A DNA stretch of 24,673 bases from JAMDCX01 sp049977145 (GTDB lineage: Bacteria > Planctomycetota > Phycisphaerae > WQYP01): the NCBI GenBank assembly GCA_049977145.1, contig JBMFGW010000058.1:1-24673 (forward strand), read 5' to 3'. Position 1 is the stretch's first letter; every line of letters begins with the position of its first letter. Positions 8,382 through 15,668 of this stretch are shown here, piece after piece. The notes beneath the pieces are model-generated. The model was given only the letters and a program-made list of their open reading frames with translations. It was not told the origin of the DNA and did no database searches. Made by a program: the position numbers and the translations under genes.

Positions 8382-9392
8382 TTAGAACTGTCTCAGAAAT
8401 CGCACATCATTTTCAAATAACAGGCGTATATCTTCAATTCCATGTTTGCGCATGGCGATACGTTCCACCCCCAGCCCAAAAGCGAAACCGCTGTACTTTT
8501 CCGGATCCACCTTCACCATCTCCAGCACGTTGGGATCCACCATGCCACAGCCGCCGAGTTCCACCCATTTGGAACCACCGTGGGCGTAATGGAACCGCAC
8601 ATCAAATTCCGCGCTGGGTTCGGTAAACGGAAAGTAACTGGGGCGAAAGCGGGTTTCCACATCCGCTCCGAAAAATGCCCTGGCAAACTGCTCAATACAT
8701 GTTTTGAGATCAATCATGGTAATATGTTCATCCACCACTAAGCCCTCAATCTGGTGGAACATAAAGCTGTGCGTGGCGTCCACGGTATCGGGGCGATAAA
8801 CGCGTCCCGGCGCCACAATCCGCACCGGAGGCTTTTGGGTTTCCAATACCCGTATCTGAACGGAACTGGTTTGGGACCGGAGCATAAACGGCGTACCGCC
8901 GGGAGGCCGTTGTAAATAAAAATTATCCAATGGATCACGCGCTGGATGCTGTCGTGGCACATTCAGGGCTTCAAAGTTATGGAATTCATCTTCAAGTTCA
9001 GGCCCCTCCGCAACGGAAAATCCCATTCGCCCGAACAAATCGGTCAAGGCGTCAATCGTCTGATGAATAATGTGCAGCGATCCAGGATGATAATCCGCAA
9101 ACGCCATACGCCCCGGCTCGGTGATATCCTCGAGTATTTCACCGGATTCCGGGCTACCGGCCATCCGTGTTTTGGCTGCGTCATACCCCATCTGCACGGC
9201 CTGCTTGACGGTATTGAGTTTGCTGCCGTAATTCCGCTTCTGATCATTGGGTATGGTTTTGAGGTGGTCACTGGCGGCTTTCAGAAGCCCTTTGCTGCCC
9301 AGATATTTAATACGAAACGTTTCCAACTGTTCCATTGTGGCCAGCGTGGAAAGTTCTTTTTGAGCGGCGGCATGCAATTCATCAAGATTCAC
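8382..9392 (-). CDS. pheS: Phenylalanyl-tRNA synthetase alpha subunit
   Basis: PheS charges tRNA-Phe as an alpha2-beta2 enzyme with PheT. The 336-residue product starts VNLDELHAAAQKEL, has the N-terminal coiled-coil region (about residues 1-90, including YLGSKGLLK) and then the class II aminoacyl-tRNA synthetase core: motif 2 region FHQIEGLVVDEH, FRPSYFPFTEPSAEFDV, and the C-terminal motif 3 GFAFGLGVERIAMRKHGI. GTG at 9392 is chosen because it gives the normal family length and lies 50 bp after the rplT stop with GGAAG upstream; a longer frame to 9527 would overlap rplT. It is the last gene of rpmI-rplT-pheS here; pheT is not in the window downstream, where an unrelated gene ends on the opposite strand at 8236. 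Confidence 0.96.
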   Translation of the reverse strand: MNLDELHAAAQKELSTLATMEQLETFRIKYLGSKGLLKAASDHLKTIPNDQKRNYGSKLNTVKQAVQMGYDAAKTRMAGSPESGEILEDITEPGRMAFADYHPGSLHIIHQTIDALTDLFGRMGFSVAEGPELEDEFHNFEALNVPRQHPARDPLDNFYLQRPPGGTPFMLRSQTSSVQIRVLETQKPPVRIVAPGRVYRPDTVDATHSFMFHQIEGLVVDEHITMIDLKTCIEQFARAFFGADVETRFRPSYFPFTEPSAEFDVRFHYAHGGSKWVELGGCGMVDPNVLEMVKVDPEKYSGFAFGLGVERIAMRKHGIEDIRLLFENDVRFLRQF

Positions 9393-9441
9393 GTTGCACC
9401 ACTTCCGAGCTGAAAGGCGCGACCATTCAACCAGCACCGCG

Positions 9442-9813
9442 TCAGGCCGCCGCTGGCAGGCCCAACGCTTCACGCGCTTTAGCGACAATGCCATCAAACG
9501 CCGCAGGATCGGCAATGGCAATCTCACTGAGACTCTTACGATTGAGTTTGATATTGGCTTTATTGAGGCCTGAAATCAACTGGCTATATCGCAAGCCCCG
9601 TCCACGTGCCGCCGCCGTCAACCGTGTAATCCAAAGTGCTCGATAATCACGTTTTTTTTCCTTCCGACCGCTGAACCGGTTGGCGCCGGCGCGCAGCAGT
9701 GTTTCATGCGCTGTTTTATATAATTTGCTGCGCCCGCCTACAAAACCCTTGGCGCGCTTCAGCAGACGCTTGTGTCGTTGTTTTCGGGCGGCTCCAATTC
9801 TTACTCGTGGCAT
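9442..9813 (-). CDS. rplT: 50S ribosomal protein L20
   Basis: This 123-residue basic protein binds 23S rRNA early in large-subunit assembly. The sequence is typical throughout: MPRVRIGAARKQRHKRLLKRAKGF, SKLYKTAHETLLRAG, the block KKRDYRALWITRLTAAARG, and the C-terminal LSEIAIADPAAFDGIVAKA. Length matches the family (about 117-125). The ATG at 9813 has AAGGAA seven bases upstream. It lies 90 bp after rpmI and 50 bp before pheS on the same strand, the common order for these genes. Confidence 0.98.
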   Translation of the reverse strand: MPRVRIGAARKQRHKRLLKRAKGFVGGRSKLYKTAHETLLRAGANRFSGRKEKKRDYRALWITRLTAAARGRGLRYSQLISGLNKANIKLNRKSLSEIAIADPAAFDGIVAKAREALGLPAAA

Positions 9814-9903
9814 GGTAAATTCCTTAACAAATGATTCTGGTGTTTATCCCTGATTTTTCGCCACCAACGTCCCGACACCAGCCAAGGCGTCCCGGCGAGG
9901 CCT

Positions 9904-10107
9904 TTAGCGTGCAGACGGCCCAAGCAAGGTAATGATCTTCGCCGCAAACGGCCCGGTTAGACTGGTGGTACCGCGTAAACGTCGTCGCCGATTACCCGAC
10001 TTGGAGCTTTGCAGATGCCCCTTATTATGCTTATGAAATTTTATTTTTCCGGTTGCGGTTATTTTGACCCGCTTCCTCATTCCCTTGTGTGTCTTATGCT
10101 TGGCCAC
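9904..10107 (-). CDS. rpmI: 50S ribosomal protein L35
   Basis: This is a 67-residue, very basic large-subunit ribosomal protein. It begins MAKHKTHKGMRKRVKITATG and continues with KIKFHKHNKGHLQSSKS and the arginine run NRRRRLRG, all characteristic of L35. The start codon is GTG at 10107, supported by AGGAG seven bases upstream. It is the first gene of the rpmI-rplT-pheS unit; the usual upstream partner infC (initiation factor 3) is absent, and a promoter lies directly upstream at 10191-10219. Confidence 0.97.
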   Translation of the reverse strand: MAKHKTHKGMRKRVKITATGKIKFHKHNKGHLQSSKSGNRRRRLRGTTSLTGPFAAKIITLLGPSAR

Positions 10108-10645
10108 GCCAAAACTCCTAGTCTACACTCATATCAACCGCCCGGTTTCATGACCACCAGCGCCCATGACCCCAGCCATTGGAACCATGTAGTATATTCG
10201 CAAGCTCATGGGCCGTCCACTGTTTGATCCGTCATGTGAAACAGAGGGAGTCCATATTTTGGGGCAAGGGGCAACATTTACCTGAAAACACGCGGTTAAA
10301 ATTGCATAGTGTGGTATTGTGCCGCCAAAACTGGCGTCGGGGTAGAGGATTGTAAAAAATATGGTCGATCCGCATCGCAACGAGATTATAATCATTCGGG
10401 GCCAATGGCTTTTCTGTGCTTAATGCCAAAACGTCTGATAACTCCGAAAATCAATTTTTCTGCTTGCTTTATGCTGGATGATGCGTATACTTTATTAGTG
10501 AGATCAGTCAGGCATCGGGAGAGCAGAGAAAACTCAAGTCCCGGTTGCTGACATCTCGTTAAGTTACCGCATGGGCGTTGAAATGTGGTTCATACATCGG
10601 TAATACCGTGGTGCGCTTCATTTAATGGATTGTTGAGGGAATGTG
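10108..10645. other. Divergent intergenic spacer between rpmI and a surface-protein gene
   Basis: This 538-bp stretch has no convincing gene on either strand. It holds the rpmI promoter near 10191-10219 on the minus strand. On the plus strand TATACT at 10486-10491 with a weak TTGCTT 16 bp upstream (10464-10469) may be the promoter of the PEP-CTERM gene, which would give a leader of about 150 nt. The middle part (about 10240-10460) shows nothing recognisable; no infC gene or tRNA is seen. Confidence 0.6.
10191..10219 (-). promoter_or_regulatory. Predicted promoter of rpmI-rplT-pheS
   Basis: Read on the minus strand, TGGACG (10219-10214, 4 of 6 consensus) and TATACT (10196-10191, 5 of 6) are separated by exactly 17 bp. 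Transcription would begin near 10184, leaving a leader of about 77 nt before the GTG of rpmI. Confidence 0.5.
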
Positions 10646-11467
10646 ATGCTGTTGAAAACTGGCATAGTAAGTTTGGTAGCCTTGGTTGCGGCAGCGGGTC
10701 TGGTACACGCCACGCCGATATCACCCGGAGCGGAGCTTACCGTTATTGATCTCGAGACCGGGCAACAAAGTCAATTTTTGCAGGCTGGCTCCGCGGATTA
10801 TATAACGTCCGGCACGGCGGCTTCTACGTTAGGAAACTTTTCGTACAGCGCCAGTGAATACGCCGCACTGGGTTACGTTGCCGGAAGCGCATCATATCAG
10901 CCGATTAGTTTCAGTTTTAAGGCGCAGCTAGCCGACGGAATAGCCAGTTTGCAATCTTCCGACACACTGGAATTTATTTTCAGCGCTAATGGATTTGGTG
11001 CGCCAGCCGGATCTCAGAACAATGGTATCGCCATGCTGGATAGCAGCGGAGGCGTCCTCACGGACGGGACGGTCACCATGACGGCACACTTACTAGGGGA
11101 TAACACCGATAGTCTGTATAGCTCTGTACCGGTCATGGAAGCGTCTGTTTATGGCGTCAATGCGACCACCGGGAGCGCGCAAAATTTAACCACCACACCA
11201 ATAAGTTTTAATCTACCAGCCGCATTGCCTGCGGATATGCCAACGCCCAATTCGTTATATTCGCTTACGGAAGTGGTGCAGGCGACATTCCCCGCCGGGC
11301 AGAGCAATACCATAACGCTTACGGGCAGCGGCGAAACCGTCATCAGTGCGGCTGCAGTTACCACGCCCGAACCCGCGCCGCTGGCGTTAATGGTAACGGG
11401 AATACTTGTTTTGTCGCTGTTGGTTCGCCGCCGCAGTGCGGCGGACGCACAACGACAAATGCAATAA
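10646..11467 (+). CDS. PEP-CTERM sorting domain protein (exported surface protein)
   Basis: This 273-residue protein has an N-terminal signal peptide (hydrophobic stretch GIVSLVALVAAAGLVHA) and a C-terminal PEP-CTERM tripartite signal: TPEPAPLALM, a hydrophobic segment TGILVLSLLV and the basic tail RRRS. Proteins of this kind are cut and anchored by an exosortase, usually in bacteria that make extracellular polysaccharide. The middle is rich in Ser, Thr, Ala and Gly with no recognised domain, probably a beta-rich secreted region. ATG at 10646 is preferred over the overlapping GTG at 10643 because GAGGGA lies five bases before it. A second exosortase-type gene follows after 33 bp. No exosortase gene is in the window. 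The function is unknown. Confidence 0.85.
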   Translation: MLLKTGIVSLVALVAAAGLVHATPISPGAELTVIDLETGQQSQFLQAGSADYITSGTAASTLGNFSYSASEYAALGYVAGSASYQPISFSFKAQLADGIASLQSSDTLEFIFSANGFGAPAGSQNNGIAMLDSSGGVLTDGTVTMTAHLLGDNTDSLYSSVPVMEASVYGVNATTGSAQNLTTTPISFNLPAALPADMPTPNSLYSLTEVVQATFPAGQSNTITLTGSGETVISAAAVTTPEPAPLALMVTGILVLSLLVRRRSAADAQRQMQ

Positions 11468-11500
11468 TGGCATTGAGTTGATGATTGGAAAAGGTGCCTT

Positions 11501-12253
11501 ATGAAATTTTTAACAGCATGGACGATTACCTCTATGATGGCGGTCTCCGGCTTGGCGGCTGCAACCGCGCAGGCGAGTTTGGTAGCTACGTTCAACAGTG
11601 ATTCCGTCGTCACCGGAAGCAATGTCGATGGCAACCTGGTAATTCAGGAGAGCGGTTTGACGATAAGCGCTATGAAAATCGTCTATTTTAGCGCGTCGTC
11701 CAACAGTCCAACGGCACCGGCGAATGGCCAAATTCCACTAGTGGATATATCCGGACTGTGCGTCAGGAATACCAGTATAAACCAATTTGCAACACTGACC
11801 GTGAATCTTTTGGATAATGGTTTTGTACCGGTTGGTAATGAACCTGAAGTAGCCGCCGGCGCGGCAAACGTAACTTTCAGCGGTAACATTCCCGAATCAC
11901 CGCAACAAGATTATTTTCAGAACACCATCACGGCGGGCGAAGCGTCGCTTTCATCGGCAGACATTTTGTACAGCCCCCTGCAATCCGGTCCTATTGCCAC
12001 TTATACATCTGACCTCGGTGGGCTTGTATTTACACCGTCATCACCATATAGTCTTGGAGCCACGATCACCATCGGATTAAATCCCGGTGATACCGCAACG
12101 CTGACCATGCAGACGGATCCTTCGCCCGTAAGTTTACCGTTACCGCCGACCAGCGCCATGCTGGGTGTCGGATTGGTGGGTTTGGCAGGCATGGTGATGT
12201 GGCGCCGGCACTATGGCACAAATAATAGGGTACTGCCGCGTGCCACAGCGTAG
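11501..12253 (+). CDS. Exosortase-sorted (VPLPA/PEP-CTERM-like) exported protein
   Basis: This 250-residue protein begins with a signal peptide (MKFLTAWTITSMMAVSGLAA, cleavage near AQA-S) and ends with a sorting-type tail: VSLPLPPTSAMLG, a hydrophobic stretch VGLVGLAGMVMW and RRH. The proline motif SLPLPP resembles the VPLPA variant rather than the PEP form of the preceding protein. No enzymatic domain is seen; the body is Ser/Thr/Asn-rich. AAAGGTG lies upstream of the ATG. It directly follows the 10646 gene (33 bp gap) and is likely co-transcribed with it, so the two may form part of the same cell-surface or matrix structure; this is inference. Confidence 0.75.
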   Translation: MKFLTAWTITSMMAVSGLAAATAQASLVATFNSDSVVTGSNVDGNLVIQESGLTISAMKIVYFSASSNSPTAPANGQIPLVDISGLCVRNTSINQFATLTVNLLDNGFVPVGNEPEVAAGAANVTFSGNIPESPQQDYFQNTITAGEASLSSADILYSPLQSGPIATYTSDLGGLVFTPSSPYSLGATITIGLNPGDTATLTMQTDPSPVSLPLPPTSAMLGVGLVGLAGMVMWRRHYGTNNRVLPRATA

Positions 12254-12286
12254 GCCAGAACTTTGAACGCCTGTTCGCACATTGTT

Positions 12287-12315
12287 TTGAGATGAATCGA
12301 CACCGGCGATATAAT
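12287..12315 (+). promoter_or_regulatory. Near-consensus promoter implying a leaderless trpG/pabA mRNA
   Basis: TTGAGA (12287-12292, 5 of 6) and TATAAT (12310-12315, 6 of 6) are spaced by exactly 17 bp. The start ATG is at 12323, only seven bases after the -10 hexamer, where transcription should start. No Shine-Dalgarno-like sequence is present before the ATG. Confidence 0.7.
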
Positions 12316-12322
12316 CCCACGC

Positions 12323-12922
12323 ATGATTTTACTCATTGATAATTATGACTCCTTCACTTACAACCTGGTGCAGCGACTGGGAGAAATTGACAGCACCCGC
12401 GTCATTAAGGTGGTCCGCAACGATAAAATTTCCCTGGAACAAATTGCAAAGTTGCAGCCGGAGAAAATCATCATTTCCCCCGGCCCCTGCACCCCGCGCG
12501 AGGCCGGCATCAGCAATGATGTTTTGAAACATTTCGCCCCGCTTCTTCCCATACTGGGTGTTTGCCTGGGCCACCAGTGCATCGGCCATACGTTTGGCGC
12601 CGTGGTGGAACGCAACTATCGGCTTATGCACGGCAAAACTTCACCCATTCACCATAATAATCAGGGAATTTTTACCGGCTTACCCAATCCCTTTGACGCG
12701 GCGCGGTACCACAGCCTGGTCATTCGCCCCGGTACTTTACCGGATGATTTTATGGTCACCGCCTGGACTGCGGAAAAAGAAATCATGGCGGTACAGCATA
12801 AACTTTGGCCTTTATACGGAGTGCAATTCCATCCGGAAAGTTTTCTGACCCCGGATGGCTACACCCTGCTGACAAATTTTTTAAAAATTCAGGCTCCAGT
12901 GCCGGTTCCGACAAGTTCGTGA
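12323..12922 (+). CDS. trpG: Anthranilate/aminodeoxychorismate synthase glutamine amidotransferase subunit
   Basis: This 199-residue class I glutamine amidotransferase supplies ammonia from glutamine to chorismate-using TrpE or PabB, in tryptophan or folate synthesis. It opens with the family's MILLIDNYDSFTYNLVQ and has IISPGPCTPREAG, the nucleophile elbow GVCLGHQCIG with Cys81, and the catalytic pair His170/Glu172 in GVQFHPES. The Thr-His-containing block HGKTSPIHHN is also typical. Length is standard. No TrpE or PabB gene is adjacent, so whether it serves tryptophan, folate or both (as in many bacteria with one shared subunit) cannot be told. The ATG is positioned so close to a consensus promoter that the mRNA is probably leaderless. 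Confidence 0.94.
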   Translation: MILLIDNYDSFTYNLVQRLGEIDSTRVIKVVRNDKISLEQIAKLQPEKIIISPGPCTPREAGISNDVLKHFAPLLPILGVCLGHQCIGHTFGAVVERNYRLMHGKTSPIHHNNQGIFTGLPNPFDAARYHSLVIRPGTLPDDFMVTAWTAEKEIMAVQHKLWPLYGVQFHPESFLTPDGYTLLTNFLKIQAPVPVPTSS

Positions 12923-12991
12923 TGTGACCAAGTGAGAGTTTTATCTCATTGCGTGTCAGGAACCAAGCCGCGTGAAAAAGAGGAAGGTTAA

Positions 12992-13306
12992 ATGAGACGT
13001 TTCCCCCTATTCTCCGGTCGTTTATGGCTCATAGCGTTGACAGCCCGCACCGCACCGGTAGTATGCTTCCTGCTGACGTGGAATCGGCACGCAACCCTGC
13101 CACAAAAACGGTGGTGTGCGTTATTGGTTGGTCGTGGTATACCTTAGCAGTAATAGAAGAAGGATTTCATACCGGGCCAATTCAGCGGCCTGCATTTGGT
13201 GTGCCTGATGTACGCAGCCTTCAAAATCATCAATCCCAGTCTGGACATCGGCATGGACTTTGCGAAGGAGTATCAGATGGCGAAAACGCTGCACGGGAAA
13301 AAGTAA
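12992..13306 (+). pseudogene. Probable decayed gene in several frames (unknown function)
   Basis: Between trpG and the DUF2130 gene, coding-looking pieces occur in different frames. The first runs from ATG 12992 to TAG 13145-13147 (51 residues, start MRRFPLFSGRLWLIALTAR), preceded by AGGAAGG. The second is open from 13157 to TAA 13304-13306 and reads KKDFIPGQFSG then MYAAFKIINPSLDIGMDFAK and EYQMAKTLHGKK, with its only ATG at 13208. A third frame starting at 13024 overlaps both. Both named pieces have protein-like composition but no intact gene joins them, which fits a gene broken by frameshifts or deletion. Alternatively each is a tiny independent gene. No family is recognised with confidence. 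Confidence 0.35.
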
Positions 13307-13441
13307 CTAATTCATACGGTCGCCGTGGGCGCGGGGGTTGCACATTGGGCACCAATCCAACATTCGCGCTAAGCTTTCATGCTCTACCATCCACGACAAT
13401 TCGGGTTATACTATTGGTAAATCTGTTTTGGGAAATTATCT

Positions 13442-14713
13442 GTGGCTGATCCAACCATTATCTGTCCGAAATGTGGTACCGAGATAAAGCTTACCGAATC
13501 GCTGGCTGCGCCATTGGTCGCGGCGACACGGCGGGAGCTGGAAGAAAAGATTGCTCGCAATAATTCCGAGGTTGCCAGGCGCGAGGCCGCGATTAAGGAA
13601 AAAGAGGCGGCAGTTCTCGCGGCACGGACGTCCATTGATGAACAAGTGGCCGCCAAACTGGAGAGCCAACGTACAGCCATTGCCGCTGAAGAGGCGAAAA
13701 AGGCCAAGTTGCTGCTGTCTAACGAACTCAAGCAAAAGGCCGATGAGATCACCAATCTTCAGGCGGTGATGAAAGAACGCGATGCTAAGCTGGCGGAAGC
13801 ACAGAAAGCCCAGGCGGACCTGATCCGCAAGGAACGGGAGTTGGCTGATGCCAAACGGGAAATGGAACTGAATATTGAAAAGCAGGTGCAGGCGAGTTTG
13901 GGGCAGGTCCGGGATAAAGCTCGTAAGGAAGCGGAAGACAGCCTGAAACTTAGCCTTACGGAAAAAGAGCATACGATTACTTCCATGCAAAAGACAATTG
14001 AGGAACTCAAACAGAAAGCTCAACAAGGTTCCCAGCAATTGCAGGGCGAAGTGCAGGAATTGGAATTGGAAAGCACACTCCGCGCTAAATTTCCCCGCGA
14101 CACCATTGAACCGGTGCCTAAGGGCGAATTCGGCGGTGATATAATGCAACGTGTTTTCAGTTCTGGCGGGCAGGCCTGCGGCACGATTCTCTGGGAAGCA
14201 AAACGCACCAAAAACTGGAGCGATGGCTGGCTGGCTAAATTGAGAGACGATCAGCGAGCCGCCAAGGCCGAACTTGCGGTGATCGTTTCCAAGGTTTTGC
14301 CAAACGGGGTGGAAACCTTCGATTTCATTGGTGGCGTATGGGTTACATCAACGGCATGTGCATTGCCGGTCGCCATGGCATTACGGCAATCGCTGATGGA
14401 CTTGGCTGCCGCCCGACAAACGGGCGACGGCCAGCAGACCAAAATGGGCATGGTATACGGTTATTTGACCGGCCCACATTTCCGGCAGCGTGTGGGAGCC
14501 ATAGTGGAAGCATTCACCTCCATGCAGGATGATCTGAATGCCGAGAAAAAGGCCATTACCAAGCAATGGGCGAAAAGGGAATCGCAAATTGAACGTGTGA
14601 TGCAGGCAACAGTTGGCATGTACGGCGACTTGCAAGGCATTGCCGGGAAAAGCCTTAAGGAAATTGAGGGGTTGGATATGAAGATGCTTGCTGGAGATGG
14701 ACAGCAAGATTAG
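13442..14713 (+). CDS. DUF2130 domain-containing protein with N-terminal zinc-ribbon stub and coiled coil
   Basis: This 423-residue protein starts with a short zinc-ribbon-like motif (IICPKCGTEI, Cys8 and Cys11; only one CxxC pair is visible), followed by a long charged coiled coil (about residues 30-215) and the conserved DUF2130 domain (about 220-400). The domain core LWEAKRTKNWSDGWLAKLRDDQR has the acidic-Glu-x-Lys arrangement proposed for PD-(D/E)XK nucleases, and PHFRQRVGAIVEAF is another family block. The role is unknown; DNA processing or defence is a common guess. GTG at 13442 gives a clean start at MADPTIICPKCG; TATACT at 13407-13412 may be the -10 of its promoter. It is convergent with the HNH-like fragment, overlapping its end by four bases. 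Confidence 0.85.
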   Translation: MADPTIICPKCGTEIKLTESLAAPLVAATRRELEEKIARNNSEVARREAAIKEKEAAVLAARTSIDEQVAAKLESQRTAIAAEEAKKAKLLLSNELKQKADEITNLQAVMKERDAKLAEAQKAQADLIRKERELADAKREMELNIEKQVQASLGQVRDKARKEAEDSLKLSLTEKEHTITSMQKTIEELKQKAQQGSQQLQGEVQELELESTLRAKFPRDTIEPVPKGEFGGDIMQRVFSSGGQACGTILWEAKRTKNWSDGWLAKLRDDQRAAKAELAVIVSKVLPNGVETFDFIGGVWVTSTACALPVAMALRQSLMDLAAARQTGDGQQTKMGMVYGYLTGPHFRQRVGAIVEAFTSMQDDLNAEKKAITKQWAKRESQIERVMQATVGMYGDLQGIAGKSLKEIEGLDMKMLAGDGQQD

Positions 14714-14925
14714 GGGGCGACAGAACCATTGATTTCGGAGAGGTTAATGAAGGCACCGACTTCATTCCACACCTTTCCAGGTGTATCTCTTTCTCCAAAA
14801 TGAACACGGGAGATTATTCCTTTCTTCCAATAGAACAATTCCCTTGCAAACACATGGTCTGCTGTTCTGCTCGCTCTCGCTTTTCCGCAATATGCACAGG
14901 TTTTCCCCTGAAACTTTTTACTCAT
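14710..14925 (-). pseudogene. Truncated HNH-type endonuclease fragment
   Basis: The first 35 residues look like the start of an HNH-type nuclease family: KTCAYCGKARASRTADHVFA then RELF, with one CxxC zinc pair and the DH motif. In full-length relatives the second CxxC and the rest of the fold follow, but here the sequence changes character after about residue 38 and the frame stops at 14710 after 71 residues. The second cysteine pair is absent, so it cannot form the normal fold. ATG at 14925 is the best start; a GTG lies six bases upstream at 14931. It is most likely a 3'-truncated remnant. The end overlaps the DUF2130 stop on the other strand. Confidence 0.55.
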
Positions 14926-15036
14926 AAGCACACTCGCTGGCCTCCATTGTCGGCTAGGCTTTGGCTCGTTCGCGCCTGGCCTATGGCCGCTTGCCTCTAA
15001 GGCTATTATCGCATGGTTATGATAGTCAAATCTAAC

Positions 15037-15216
15037 TTACGGCTTCTTGCGATAAACGTTCAACCCGATTTTCTCATCCCGGTCGGGCACGGCCACGTTG
15101 CCCTCGGTTGAGGCGATGATGATCGTCTTGCCGGATGCGGAAGGTCCGAACTCTTTACTCAAGTCCACCTTGATGGTGAGAATATTGCCTTCAACCTTCA
15201 TGTCTACGTTTTTCAT
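15037..15216 (-). CDS. Small hypothetical protein (59 residues)
   Basis: This short gene encodes 59 residues beginning MKNVDMKVEGNILTIKVDLS and continuing KEFGPSASGKTIIIASTEGN, ending NVYRKKP. AGGAG lies seven bases before the ATG, a strong start. The alternation of charged and hydrophobic residues predicts an all-beta small domain; there is no signal peptide or membrane segment. The pattern resembles small conserved proteins of unknown function, but no named family is claimed. It lies 61 bp after the repeat-built helical protein on the same strand and is probably the third gene of a thiol peroxidase cluster. Confidence 0.8.
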   Translation of the reverse strand: MKNVDMKVEGNILTIKVDLSKEFGPSASGKTIIIASTEGNVAVPDRDEKIGLNVYRKKP

Positions 15217-15277
15217 CTAAAACTCCTGTTGTCTGACTGTATTCATCATCATCGGGACCGGCAAGCCACCGTGATGG

Positions 15278-15637
15278 CTAAGGAAAAAATTCATTAATAA
15301 TTGTTTCAATTTGTTGAATGATGGCTTCGCTTGGCTTAAACCGCTTCGCCATGGCTTGCAGTTGTTTAAGGTGTTTGGTCATAGCTTCGTTTGACTCAAT
15401 TTTCTTAGCCACCAATTGTTTAAGGTGTTTCACCATGGCGACACTTGGCTCCAGCCGCTTGGCGGCTGCTTCCAGTTGTTTAAGGTGCTCGATCATGGCC
15501 TCGCTTGGCTCAAATCTCTTCGCCGCCGCTTCAATCTCTTTGAGGTGCTTAATGAAGACTTGATGTTCCTGAATAACGTGTTTGGTAATTGTTGACGTTA
15601 TCGCCGCCTTATACCGTTGAAAATCGCTGCTGTTCAT
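15278..15637 (-). CDS. Small helical protein built from 18-20-residue repeats
   Basis: This 119-residue protein consists largely of four copies of a helix-forming unit, with consensus HLKQLEAAAKRFEPSEAM, beginning at residues 31, 51, 71 and 89. The units are 20, 20, 18 and 20 residues long; the third is shortened (HLKQLVAKKIESNEAM). The regular Leu spacing predicts a coiled coil or helical solenoid. ATG at 15637 is chosen because AGGAG lies seven bases upstream; a longer frame reaching 15766 would overlap the thiol peroxidase gene. There is no signal peptide. It lies 31 bp after the thiol peroxidase stop, so they are likely co-transcribed. The function is unknown; binding to a partner or cell structure is a guess. 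Confidence 0.75.
   Translation of the reverse strand: MNSSDFQRYKAAITSTITKHVIQEHQVFIKHLKEIEAAAKRFEPSEAMIEHLKQLEAAAKRLEPSVAMVKHLKQLVAKKIESNEAMTKHLKQLQAMAKRFKPSEAIIQQIETIINEFFP
15320..15547 (-). repeat. Tandem ~60-bp coding repeats
   Basis: Four direct repeats of about 60 bp (one shortened to 54 bp) encode the HLKQLEAAAKR-type units. The motif recurs on the plus strand as near-identical AGTTGTTTAAGGTG blocks at about 15360, 15414 and 15474, with a more diverged one (AATCTCTTTGAGGTG) at 15534, showing expansion by tandem duplication. Confidence 0.85.
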
Positions 15638-15668
15638 TTTTAACTCCTTGCCTGCAACCATGATTCTA

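Noticed and set aside
9393..9527. Longer N-terminus for PheS
   Set aside because: It would overlap rplT by 86 bases and add residues unlike any PheS.
12930..12951. Hairpin AGTGAGA...TCTCATT after trpG as a terminator
   Set aside because: It is a short, weak stem and no T-run follows.
13024..13449. 141-codon open frame on the plus strand before DUF2130
   Set aside because: It has no ribosome binding site, overlaps coding-like pieces in other frames and overlaps the DUF2130 start; its product has no domain-like pattern.
15320..15547. CRISPR-like array from the regular ~60-bp repeats
   Set aside because: The repeats are contiguous coding units without unique spacers and encode a helical protein.
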